Positions 1 through 11,600 of a stretch of 64,000 nucleotides of DNA are shown here, piece after piece. Both the position numbers and the translations under genes were made by a program. How positions within the stretch are numbered: position 1 is the first letter of the stretch; each line of letters opens with the position of its first letter. The stretch covers positions 28,067,469-28,131,468 of the forward strand of contig BTRK01000005.1 in assembly GCA_036245805.1 (NCBI GenBank), in the 5' to 3' direction. This DNA comes from Pristionchus mayeri. Its lineage: Eukaryota > Nematoda > Chromadorea > Rhabditida > Neodiplogasteridae. Below the pieces are notes generated by a model. That model ran no database searches, was not told where the DNA came from, and saw only the letters and a list, made by a program, of their open reading frames with translations.

Positions 1-1221
1 AAGTTGGGATGGGGCGAAGCCCCATCCCAACTTTTTCGAATTGCCCGAGGCCTCACGAGCCTTTTACAACGTTTTAAGCAGGCTTCTACTTGCATACCTT
101 AGAACACGGTAGCGTAGTTATTTGCGCATTCACAAACCCATCTTTTGAAATATAACACATAGCTGTTTTAAAATCTCCCAACTTGCTCTCACTCCCCGCA
201 GCGTAAGCGTTGTGAAAGGCTCGTGAGGCCGAGGGTGATTCGAAAAAGTTGGGATGGGGCGAAGCACGAAGCCCCATCCCAACTTTTTCGAATTGCTCGA
301 GGCCTCACGAGCCTTTTACAACGTTTTAAGCAGGTTTCTACTTGCATACCTTAGAACACGGTAGCGTAGTTATTTGCGCATTCACAAACCCATCTTTTGA
401 AATATAACACATAGCTGTTTTAAAATCTCCCAACTTGCTCTCACTCCCCGCAGCGTAAGCGTTGTGAAAGGCTCGTGAGGCCGAGGGTGATTCGAAAAAG
501 TTGGGATGGGGCAAAGCCCCATCCCAACTTTTTCGAATTGCCCGAGGCCTCACGAGCCTTTTACAACGTTTTAAGCAGGTTTCTACTTGCATACCTTAGA
601 ACACGGTAGCGTAGTTATTTGCGCATTCACAAACCCATCTTTTGAAATATAGCACATAGCTGTTTTAAAATCTCCCAACTTGCTCTCACTCCTCGCAGCG
701 TAAGCGTTGTGAAAGGCTCGTGAGGCCGAGGGTGATTCGAAAAAGTTGGGATGGGGCAAAGCCCCATCCCAACTTTTTCGAATTGCCCGAGGCCTCACGA
801 GCCTTTTACAACATTTTAAGCAGGCTTCTACTTGCATACCTTAGAACACGGTAGCGTAGTTATTTGCGCATTCACAAACCCATCTTTTGCAATATAACAC
901 ATAGCTGTTTTAAAATCTCCCAACTTGCTCTCACTCCCCGCAGCGTAAGCGTTGTGAAAGGCTCGTGAGGCCGAGGGTGATTCGAAAAAAGTTGGGATGG
1001 GGCGAAGCCCCATCCCAACTTTTTCGAATTGCCCGAGGCCTCACGAGCCTTTTACAACGTTTTAAGCAGGCTTCTACTTGCATACCTTAGAACACGGTAG
1101 CGTAGTTATTTGCGCATTCACAAACCCATCTTTTGAAATATAGCACATAGCTGTTTTAAAATCTCCAAACTTGCTCTCACTCCCCGCAGCGTAAGCGTTG
1201 TGAAAGGCTCGTGAGGCCGAG
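1..1221. repeat. Satellite array 1, ~246 bp hairpin unit (5 copies)
   Basis: Five head-to-tail copies of a ~245-252 bp unit fill this stretch, and the window begins inside a copy. Each unit holds a near-perfect inverted repeat with arms of about 50 bp, around the core AAGTTGGGATGGGGC-gaa-GCCCCATCCCAACTT. It also has a unique spacer containing the string ACACGGTAGCGTAGTTATTT. Unit length varies mainly through a 6 bp enlargement of the hairpin loop (GCGAAGCACGAAGC in place of GCGAAGC). The array ends abruptly at about 1220 in non-repetitive sequence. The order of unit variants here matches the start of the second array at about 4515. Every unit carries open frames of 61-89 codons, which I treat as by-products of the repeat. 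Confidence 0.95.
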
Positions 1222-1408
1222 GGGTCATCTGGGCACTTGGATAGTCCTCGCTGTCCCCTCCGAGATCTTCCTCCCCCTTCAAGTGACCATCCAAATAAGC
1301 AATATACGAATCCCACTGGGAAAGAATGCACACCGTCGATGTTGATTGTATTTCGAGTAATGACTAAATTGGTATTATTCTCATCTGTTCCCTTGTCAGC
1401 AGAGACTG

Positions 1409-1715
1409 CACGCGATGGTGTACTCCCTCCAGTTATACGCCCCGCTCTCTTTGATCAATCGATATTCGGCCTTGTTCTTGCCTTCCCCAGAATTAAGGTA
1501 CTATAGCCGCCTGAATATCGATTAGATGACGATTACAGCTCTTCATTATTTTGTAGTTCTTCATCGATTCTCATGCGTGGGCTGATCCCAAGTCCGCCCT
1601 TCAACAGCTGTGTCTCGCTCTTCCTCGAAGGGAACAATTGCCTGGTAGGAACGTGAAGGAAATTTATTCGAATCTTGCAATGGATGGCATCAGCACAAAA
1701 TTCCTTTTTCAATTA
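1409..1715 (+). pseudogene. Rearranged fragment of the Drosha gene (C-terminal RNase III/dsRBD region)
   Basis: Positions 1480-1715 match the reverse complement of about 22240-22460, which is part of the Drosha gene in this window. The match runs through exon sequence (the SHAWADPKSALQQ-coding stretch at 1570-1605) and also through two introns, so this is a genomic copy and not a processed one. Positions 1409-1480 match about 22156-22225 in the opposite relative orientation, so the last ~70 bp of the copied piece has been inverted. Many substitutions and small indels separate copy and source, and the piece is too short to encode a domain. I regard it as a decayed, rearranged duplicate with no function. 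Confidence 0.8.
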
Positions 1716-2629
1716 TGCTATAGATTTGAACTCTGTTGAGGCGTCTAAGTGTCCGCAAGGAAGTTTCTTACCACCTCGGAGTTTGTCTGAATGTGAGTGG
1801 AGAGAAGCCTGGAGCTGACGAGTGAGTTCAATGAGAGTGGATAGGAGAACGATCTAATCCTCTCTAGATGGTCGATCTCGGGATTCCTCGAGGTGCACGT
1901 CATCTCTCACTGGGACGAGAGGACCTATGTACTTGTGGGGCAAAGACCATATTCACAACAGTGCCGGAAGTTATTGGGCATTCAGTTTCCCCCTCAAGGT
2001 GTGTGCATCTTCCCTTCGAGTACACGTAGAGTGGTGGTTGAGGAGCTGTACGATGAGATGAAGGGATACGTCAAGGATGATTCCATCATGGTCACTGCCT
2101 TCCTCACTCTATTCCCTTCCAATGATATCGAATGAATCCACTTCATTCCACTTCAGAAACAACCGGATTTGAAAGAAGAAGTATACCATGTAACTTGTAC
2201 GTCTTTTACGATTTGTAAGATTGTTCTGCAAGACTCACACGTTCAAAACGAAGTTGATTCAATTCACCACTCAGTTGTAAATATGTTCCTTGACTCATTC
2301 AGAAGACTCACATTGTTAAAAGTGCCCTTGAAGTGATGTTATCATTATTTTCCAATAACCATTTAGGTTTAAGTAAATTTAAAGAAACAAAATGATCGCA
2401 CATTCGTTATACTGTAATTTGACACAATAGGTACGGTATGACAATAGACAATCAGACATAAATTCCAATGGGGTGAATTAATGGCCTAAAAGTAAAACTG
2501 ATTCACAATATAATTTGATTGGATTGTGCTCATCCGGCCATATGCCATTTTTAAATACAATTTTATCGTCTTATCCTATACTTTGTAGTTTGAGTTAAAT
2601 GGGTTTCTCTTCAATGTTTTCTGTTCTTC
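1716..2629. other. Gene-poor stretch with one unassigned ORF (1893-2135, plus)
   Basis: No conserved protein is recognisable. One plus-strand ORF of 80 codons (1893-2135) has ordinary composition, including the stretch VVVEELYDEMKGYVKDD. It is preceded by a possible exon start at 1868 (ATGGTCGATCTCGG followed by a GTGCAC donor-like site). I could not match it to any family. It may be a relic exon beside the Drosha fragment. The rest (2140-2629) is AT-rich and featureless. Confidence 0.35.
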
Positions 2630-5600
2630 TCAATCTCTGCTAGGGTATTCCCATGGTCTTCCTCGATCTTCCTCCCCATTGCTGTTCCAGTGGAAAGCCA
2701 GGCCAACGATTCCTAAAGAGATAACTACCAGAGATCTGCACCAATCGATCCCACCAACAACAACAGCTATGAAGATCCAAATGGCTCCGAACCGCCAATG
2801 GTACTGAAAATGAATCAGAATTATCATTTTCATATGTTGAAACTGTCAAAGTATACCATTTCTGTGAAATACTCTCAATGCGAAATAGGGATGTCAAAAC
2901 GGAATTGAAAACGGTTTGCCGTTTTGATTACTGTATAAAGAAATATCGTAACGTCTGTCTGTCTGTCTGTCCGTCCGTCTGTCCGTCTGTCTGTCACGCT
3001 TTTTTTCAAATCGCTCTAATTCGCCTCAAAATCATCCTATGTGCATGGGACCTTGACCATATGAACTCCCTTCACGAGTACTTTCAAAATGTGATCTTTG
3101 ATCTTTGTAGTTTGTAGTTTGATCTTTTCCTTCAAATGGCTCTAACTCGGCTCAAACGTATCCGTGCGACTTCGGAACATTGGCATCCCCCGCGATGAGC
3201 ACTTCCAAAATTTTAAACTTGATCTTTGATCTTTGATCTCTTTCTTCAAATCGCTCTAACTCGGCTCAAAATCATCCTACAGCGCTACGACCTTGACCGT
3301 TGGCATCCCCACGATGAGCACTTCCAAAATTTTAAACTTGATCTTTGATCTTTGATCTTTTTTTCTTCAAATCGCTCTAGCTTTGCTCAAACACGTCCGT
3401 GTGACGTCGGACCTTGACCGTTGGTATTCCCACGTCGAGCGCTTTTAAAGTTTGATCTTTGATCTTTGTAGTTTGATCTTTTTCTTCAAATCGCTCTAAC
3501 TCGCTTCAAAATCATCGTAGAAGGATAGGACCTTGACCGTTGGCATCCCCATGGCGAGCGCTTTTAAAGTTTGATCTTTGATCTTTGTAGTTTGATCTTT
3601 TCTTCAAATGGCTCTAACTCGATTCAAAATCATCATAGAAGGATAGGACCTTGACCGTTGGCATCCCCATGGCGAGCGCTTTTAAAGTTTGATCTTTGAT
3701 CTTTGTAGTTTGATCTTTTTCTTCAAATCGCTCTAATTCGCATCAAAATCATCGTAGAAGGATAGGACCTTGACCGTAGGCATCCCCATGCACAGCATTC
3801 TGACTCGACAGAAAAGGGAGCTGAGTCGAACTGCAATCAGTATACTTGAAATCCTTCTGAAACATAAAATCTCCCTCCGTGAATCGCCCTCTCGGTGAAC
3901 GGAACTGACCAAGCTGATTTGTGTTTCACTCCAACAATGAAACGCAATAGTGCTCAGAGTGATCAAATAGGGGGCATTGTTTTATGTTTCAGAGGATTCC
4001 CAAATATCGAAGATAATTCAAACATCATATTTGCAGTTTGGGTTTTCGCGGGAAAATTCAAAATATTAATCCCTTTGTCTACCCTTATCTGGATAGAACA
4101 ATGGGGGTCAGAACGCTGTGCATGGCGAGCGCTTTTAAAGTTTGATCTTTGAAGTTTGTAGTTTGATCTTTTCTTCAAATGGCTCTAACTCGATTCAAAA
4201 TCATCATAGAAGGATAGGACCTTGACCTTTGGTATCCCCATGGCGAGTGCTTTTAAAATATGAAACTTGATCTTTGATCTCTTTTATTCAAATCGCTCTA
4301 ACTTGGCTCAAACGCGTTCATGTGACGTCGGACCTGGACCGTTAGCATCCTGACGACGAGCACTTTCAGCACACCACAGAACATGGTGCATTTTAGGAAA
4401 TCGCAGAAAACTCAAATGCACCCCGTGCACCACCCGCCACACCATCCCAACCTGCTCTCACTCCCCGCAGCGTAAGCGTTGTGAAAGGCTCGTGAGGCCG
4501 AGGGTGATTCGAAAAAGTTGGGATGGGGCGAAGCCCCATCCCAACTTTTTCGAATTGCCCGAGGCCTCACGAGCCTTTTACAACGTTTTAAGCAGGCTTC
4601 TACTTGCATACCTTAGAACACGGTAGCGTAGTTATTTGCGCATTCACAAACCCATCTTTTGAAATATAACACATAGCTGTTTTAAAATCTCCCAACTTGC
4701 TCTCACTCCCCGCAGCGTAAGCGTTGTGAAAGGCTCGTGAGGCCGAGGGTGATTCGAAAAAGTTGGGATGGGGCGAAGCACGAAGCCCCATCCCAACTTT
4801 TTCGAATTGCTCGAGGCCTCACGAGCCTTTTACAACGTTTTAAGCAGGTTTCTACTTGCATACCTTAGAACACGGTAGCGTAGTTATTTGCGCATTCACA
4901 AACCCATCTTTTGAAATATAACACATAGCTGTTTTAAAATCTCCCAACTTGCTCTCACTCCCCGCAGCGTAAGCGTTGTGAAAGGCTCGTGAGGCCGAGG
5001 GTGATTCGAAAAAGTTGGGATGGGGCAAAGCCCCATCCCAACTTCTTCGAATTGCCCGAGGCCTCACGAGCCTTTTACAACGTTTTAAGCAGGTTTCTAC
5101 TTGCATACCTTAGAACACGGTAGCGTAGTTATTTGCGCATTCACAAACCCATCTTTTGAAATATAGCACATAGCTGTTTTAAAATCTCCCAACTTGCTCT
5201 CACTCCTCGCAGCGTAAGCGTTGTGAAAGGCTCGTGAGGCCGAGGGTGATTCGAAAAAGTTGGGATGGGGCAAAGCCCCATCCCAACTTTTTCGAATTGC
5301 CCGAGGCCTCACGAGCCTTTTACAACATTTTAAGCAGGCTTCTACTTGCATACCTTAGAACACGGTAGCGTAGTTATTTGCGCATTCACAAACCCATCTT
5401 TTGCAATATAACACATAGCTGTTTTAAAATCTCCCAACTTGCTCTCACTCCCCGCAGCGTAAGCGTTGTGAAAGGCTCGTGAGGCCGAGGGTGATTCGAA
5501 AAAAGTTGGGATGGGGCGAAGCCCCATCCCAACTTTTTCGAATTGCCCGAGGCCTCACGAGCCTTTTACAACGTTTTAAGCAGGCTTCTACTTGCATACC

Positions 5601-8600
5601 TTAGAACACGGTAGCGTAGTTATTTGCGCATTCACAAACCCATCTTTTGAAATATAGCACATAGCTGTTTTAAAATCTCCAAACTTGCTCTCACTCCCCG
5701 CAGCGTAAGCGTTGTGAAAGGCTCGTGAGGCCGAGGGTGATTCGAAAAAGTTGGGATGGGGCGAAGCCCCATCCCAACTTTTTCGAATTGCCCGAGGCCT
5801 CACGAGCCTTTTACAACGTTTTAAGCAGGCTTCTACTTGCATACCTTAGAACACGGTAGCGTAGTTATTTGCGCATTCACAAACCCATCTTTTGAAATAT
5901 AGCACATAGCTGTTTTAAAATCTCCCAACTTGCTCTCACTCCTCGCAGCGTAAGCGTTGTGAAAGGCTCGTGAGGCCGAGGGTGATTCGAAAAAAGTTGG
6001 GATGGGGCGAAGCCCCATCCCAACTTTTTCGAATTGCCCGAGGCCTCACGAACCTTTTACAACGTTTTAAGCAGGTTTCTACTTGCATACCTTAGAACAC
6101 GGTAGCGTAGTTATTTGCGCACTCGCAAACCCATCTTTTCGAAATATAGCACATAGCTGTTTTAAAATCTCCCAACTTGCTCTCACTCCCCGCAGCGTAA
6201 GCGTTGTGAAAGGCTCGTGAGGCCGAGGGTGATTCGAAAAAAGTTGGGATGGGCGAAGCCCCATCCCAACTTTTTCGAATTGCCCGAGGCCTCACGAGCC
6301 TTTTACAACGTTTTAAGCAGGCTTCTACTTGCATACCTTAGAACACGGTAGCGTAGTTATTTGCGCATTCACAAACCCATCTTTTGAAATATAGCACATA
6401 GCTGTTTTAAAATCTCCAAACTTGCTCTCACTCCCCGCAGCGTAAGCGTTGTGAAAGGCTCGTGAAGCCGAGGGTGATTCGAAAAAAGTTGGGATGGGGC
6501 GAAGCCCCATCCCAACTTTTAAGAATTGCCCGAGGCCTCACGAACCTTTTACAACGTTTTAAGCAGGTTTCTACTTGCATACCTTAGAACACGGTAGCGT
6601 AGTTATTTGCGCACTCGCAAACCCATCTTTTCGAAATATAGCACATAGCTGTTTTAAAATCTCCCAACTTGCTCTCACTCCCCGCAGCGTAAGCGTTGTG
6701 AAAGGCTCGTGAGGCCGAGGGTGATTCGAAAAAGTTGGGATGGGGCGAAGCCCCATCCCAACTTTTTCGAATTGCCCGAGGCCTCACGAGCCTTTTACAA
6801 CGTTTTAAGCAGGCTTCTACTTGCATACCTTAGAACACGATAACGTAGTTATTTGCGCACTCGCAAACCCATCTTTTCGAAATATAACACATAGCTGTTG
6901 TAAAATCTGCCCAACTTGCTCTCACTCCCCGCAGCGTAAGCGTTGTGAAAGGCTCGTGAGGCCGAGGGTGATTCGAAAAAAGTTGGGATGGGGCGAAGCC
7001 CCATCCCAACTTTTTCGAATTGCCCGAGGCCTCACGAGCCTTTTACAACGTTTTAAGCAGGCTTCTACTTGCATACCTTAGAACACGGTAGCGTAGTTAT
7101 TTGCGCATTCACAAACCCATCTTTTGAAATATAACACATAGCTGTTTTAAAATCTCCCAACTTGCTCTCACTCCCCGCAGCGTAAGCGTTGTGAAAGGCT
7201 CGTGAGGCCGAGGGTGATTCGAAAAAGTTGGGATGGGGCGAAGCCCCATCCCAACTTTTTCGAATTGCCCGAGGCCTCACGAGCCTTTTACAACGTTTTA
7301 AGCAGGCTTCTACTTGCATACCTTAGAACACGGTAGCGTAGTTATTTGCGCATTCACAAACCCATCTTTTGAAATATAGCACATAGCTGTTTTAAAATCT
7401 CCCAACTTGCTCTCACTCCTCGCAGCGTAAGCGTTGTGAAAGGCTCGTGAGGCCGAGGGTGATTCGAAAAAAGTTGGGATGGGGCGAAGCCCCATCCCAA
7501 CTTTTAAGAATTGCCCGAGGCCTCACGAACCTTTTACAACGTTTTAAGCAGGTTTCTACTTGCATACCTTAGAACACGGTAGCGTAGTTATTTGCGCACT
7601 CGCAAACCCATCTTTTCGAAATATAGCACATAGCTGTTTTAAAATCTCCCAACTTGCTCTCACTCCCCGCAGCGTAAGCGTTGTGAAAGGCTCGTGAGGC
7701 CGAGGATGATTCGAAAAAAGTTGGGATGGGCGAAGCCCCATCCCAACTTTTTCGAATTGCCCGAGGCCTCACGAGCCTTTTACAACGTTTTAAGCAGGCT
7801 TCTACTTGCATACCTTAGAACACGGTAGCGTAGTTATTTGCGCATTCACAAACCCATCTTTTGAAATATAGCACATAGCTGTTTTAAAATCTCCCAACTT
7901 GCTCTCACTCCCCGCAGCGTAAGCGTTGTGAAAGGCTCGTGAGGCCGAGGGTGATTCGAAAAAAGTTGGGATGGGGCGAAGCCCCATCCCAACTTTTTCG
8001 AATTGCCCGAGGCCTCACGAGCCTTTTACAACGTTTTAAGCAGGCTTCTACTTGCATACCTTAGAACACGGTAGCGTAGTTATTTGCGCATTCACAAACC
8101 CATCTTTTGAAATATAACACATAGCTGTTTTAAAATCTCCCAACTTGCTCTCACTCCCCGCAGCGTAAGCGTTGTGAAAGGCTCGTGAGGCCGAGGGTGA
8201 TTCGAAAAAGTTGGGATGGGGCGAAGCCCCATCCCAACTTTTTCGAATTGCCCTCGGCCTCACGAGCCTTTTACAACGTTTTAAGCAGGCTTCTACTTGC
8301 ATACCTTAGAACACGGTAGCGTAGTTATTTGCCCATTCACAAACCCATCTTTTGAAATATAACACATAGCTGTTTTAAAATCTCCCAACTTGCTCTCACT
8401 CCCCGCAGCGTAAGCGTTGTGAAAGGCTCGTGAGGCCGAGGGTGATTCGAAAAAGTTGGGATGGGGCGAAGCCCCATCCCAACTTTTTCGAATTGCCCGA
8501 GGCCTCACGAGCCTTTTACAACGTTTTAAGCAGGCTTCTACTTGCATACCTTAGAACACGATAACGTAGTTATTTGCGCACTCGCAAACCCATCTTTTCG

Positions 8601-11600
8601 AAATATAACACATAGCTGTTGTAAAATCTGCCCAACTTGCTCTCACTCCCCGCAGCGTAAGCGTTGTGAAAGGCTCGTGAGGCCGAGGGTGATTCGAAAA
8701 AGTTGGGATGGGGCGAAGCCCCATCCCAACTTTTTCGAATTGCCCGAGGCCTCACGAGCCTTTTACAACGTTTTAAGCAGGCTTCTACTTGCATACCTTA
8801 GAACACGGTAGCGTAGTTATTTGCCCATTCACAAACCCATCTTTTGAAATATAACACATAGCTGTTTTAAAATCTCCCAACTTGCTCTCACTCCCCGCAG
8901 CGTAAGCGTTGTGAAAGGCTCGTGAGGCCGAGGGTGATTCGAAAAAGTTGGGATGGGGCGAAGCCCCATCCCAACTTTTTCGAATTGCCCGAGGCCTCAC
9001 GAGCCTTTTACAACGTTTTAAGCAGGCTTCTACTTGCATACCTTAGAACACGATAACGTAGTTATTTGCGCACTCGCAAACCCATCTTTTCGAAATATAA
9101 CACATAGCTGTTGTAAAATCTGCCCAACTTGCTCTCACTCCCCGCAGCGTAAGCGTTGTGAAAGGCTCGTGAGGCCGAGGGTGATTCGAAAAAAGTTGGG
9201 ATGGGGCGAAGCCCCATCCCAACTTTTTCGAATTGCCCGAGGCCTCACGAGCCTTTTACAACGTTTTAAGCAGGCTTCTACTTGCATACCTTAGAACACG
9301 GTAGCGTAGTTATTTGCGCATTCACAAACCCATCTTTTGAAATATAACACATAGCTGTTTTAAAATCTCCCAACTTGCTCTCACTCCCCGCAGCGTAAGC
9401 GTTGTGAAAGGCTCGTGAGGCCGAGGGTGATTCGAAAAAGTTGGGATGGGGCGAAGCCCCATCCCAACTTTTTCGAATTGCCCGAGGCCTCACGAGCCTT
9501 TTACAACGTTTTAAGCAGGCTTCTACTTGCATACCTTAGAACACGGTAGCGTAGTTATTTGCGCATTCACAAACCCATCTTTTGAAATATAGCACATAGC
9601 TGTTTTAAAATCTCCCAACTTGCTCTCACTCCTCGCAGCGTAAGCGTTGTGAAAGGCTCGTGAGGCCGAGGGTGATTCGAAAAAAGTTGGGATGGGGCGA
9701 AGCCCCATCCCAACTTTTTCGAATTGCCCGAGGCCTCACGAACCTTTTACAACGTTTTAAGCAGGTTTCTACTTGCATACCTTAGAACACGGTAGCGTAG
9801 TTATTTGCGCACTCGCAAACCCATCTTTTCGAAATATAGCACATAGCTGTTTTAAAATCTCCCAACTTGCTCTCACTCCCCGCAGCGTAAGCGTTGTGAA
9901 AGGCTCGTGAGGCCGAGGGTGATTCGAAAAAAGTTGGGATGGGCGAAGCCCCATCCCAACTTTTTCGAATTGCCCGAGGCCTCACGAGCCTTTTACAACG
10001 TTTTAAGCAGGCTTCTACTTGCATACCTTAGAACACGGTAGCGTAGTTATTTGCGCATTCACAAACCCATCTTTTGAAATATAGCACATAGCTGTTTTAA
10101 AATCTCCCAACTTGCTCTCACTCCCCGCAGCGTAAGCGTTGTGAAAGGCTCGTGAGGCCGAGGGTGATTCGAAAAAGTTGGGATGGGCCGAAGCCCCATC
10201 CCAACTTTTTCGAATTGCCCGAGGCCTCACGAGCCTTTTACAACGTTTTAAGCAGGCTTCTACTTGCATACCTTAGAACACGATAACGTAGTTATTTGCG
10301 CACTCGCAAACCCATCTTTTCGAAATATAACACATAGCTGTTGTAAAATCTGCCCAACTTGCTCTCACTCCCCGCAGCGTAAGCGTTGTGAAAGGCTCGT
10401 GAGGCCGAGGGTGATTCGAAAAAAGTTGGGATGGGGCGAAGCCCCATCCCAACTTTTTCGAATTGCCCGAGGCCTCACGAGCCTTTTACAACGTTTTAAG
10501 CAGGCTTCTACTTGCATACCTTAGAACACGGTAGCGTAGTTATTTGCCCATTCACAAACCCATCTTTTGAAATATAACACATAGCTGTTTTAAAATCTCC
10601 CAACTTGCTCTCACTCCCCGCAGCGTAAGCGTTGTGAAAGGCTCGTGAGGCCGAGGGTGATTCGAAAAAGTTGGGATGGGGCGAAGCCCGAAGCCCCATC
10701 CCAACTTTTTCGAATTGCCCGAGGCCTCACGAGCCTTTTACAACGTTTTAAGCAGGCTTCTACTTGCATACCTTAGAACACGGTAGCGTAGTTATATGCG
10801 CATTCACAAACCCATCTTTTGAAATATAACACATAGCTGTTTTAAAATCTCCCAACTTGCTCTCACTCCCCGCAGCGTAAGCGTTGTGAAAGGCTCGTGA
10901 GGCCGAGGGTGATTCGAAAAAGTTGGGATGGGGCGAAGCCCGAAGCCCCATCCCAACTTTTTCGAATTGCCCGAGGCCTCACGAGCCTTTTACAACGTTT
11001 TAAGCAGGCTTCTACTTGCATACCTTAGAACACGGTAGCGTAGTTATTTGCCCATTCACAAACCCATCTTTTGAAATATAACACATAGCTGTTTTAAAAT
11101 CTCCCAACTTGCTCTCACTCCCCGCAGCGTAAGCGTTGTGAAAGGCTCGTGAGGCCGAGGGTGATTCGAAAAAGTTGGGATGGGGCGAAGCCCGAAGCCC
11201 CATCCCAACTTTTTCGAATTGCCCGAGGCCTCACGAGCCTTTTACAACGTTTTAAGCAGGCTTCTACTTGCATACCTTAGAACACGGTAGCGTAGTTATA
11301 TGCGCATTCACAAACCCATCTTTTGAAATATAACACATAGCTGTTTTAAAATCTCCCAACTTGCTCTCACTCCCCGCAGCGTAAGCGTTGTGAAAGGCTC
11401 GTGAGGCCGAGGGTGATTCGAAAAAGTTGGGATGGGGCGAAGCCCGAAGCCCCATCCCAACTTTTTCGAATTGCCCGAGGCCTCACGAGCCTTTTACAAC
11501 GTTTTAAGCAGGCTTCTACTTGCATACCTTAGAACACGGTAGCGTAGTTATATGCGCATTCACAAACCCATCTTTTCGAAATATAACACATAGCTGTTGT

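Noticed and set aside
2878..3117. Plus-strand 79-codon ORF
   Set aside because: It reads from the left terminal repeat of the giant element through the GTCT microsatellite.
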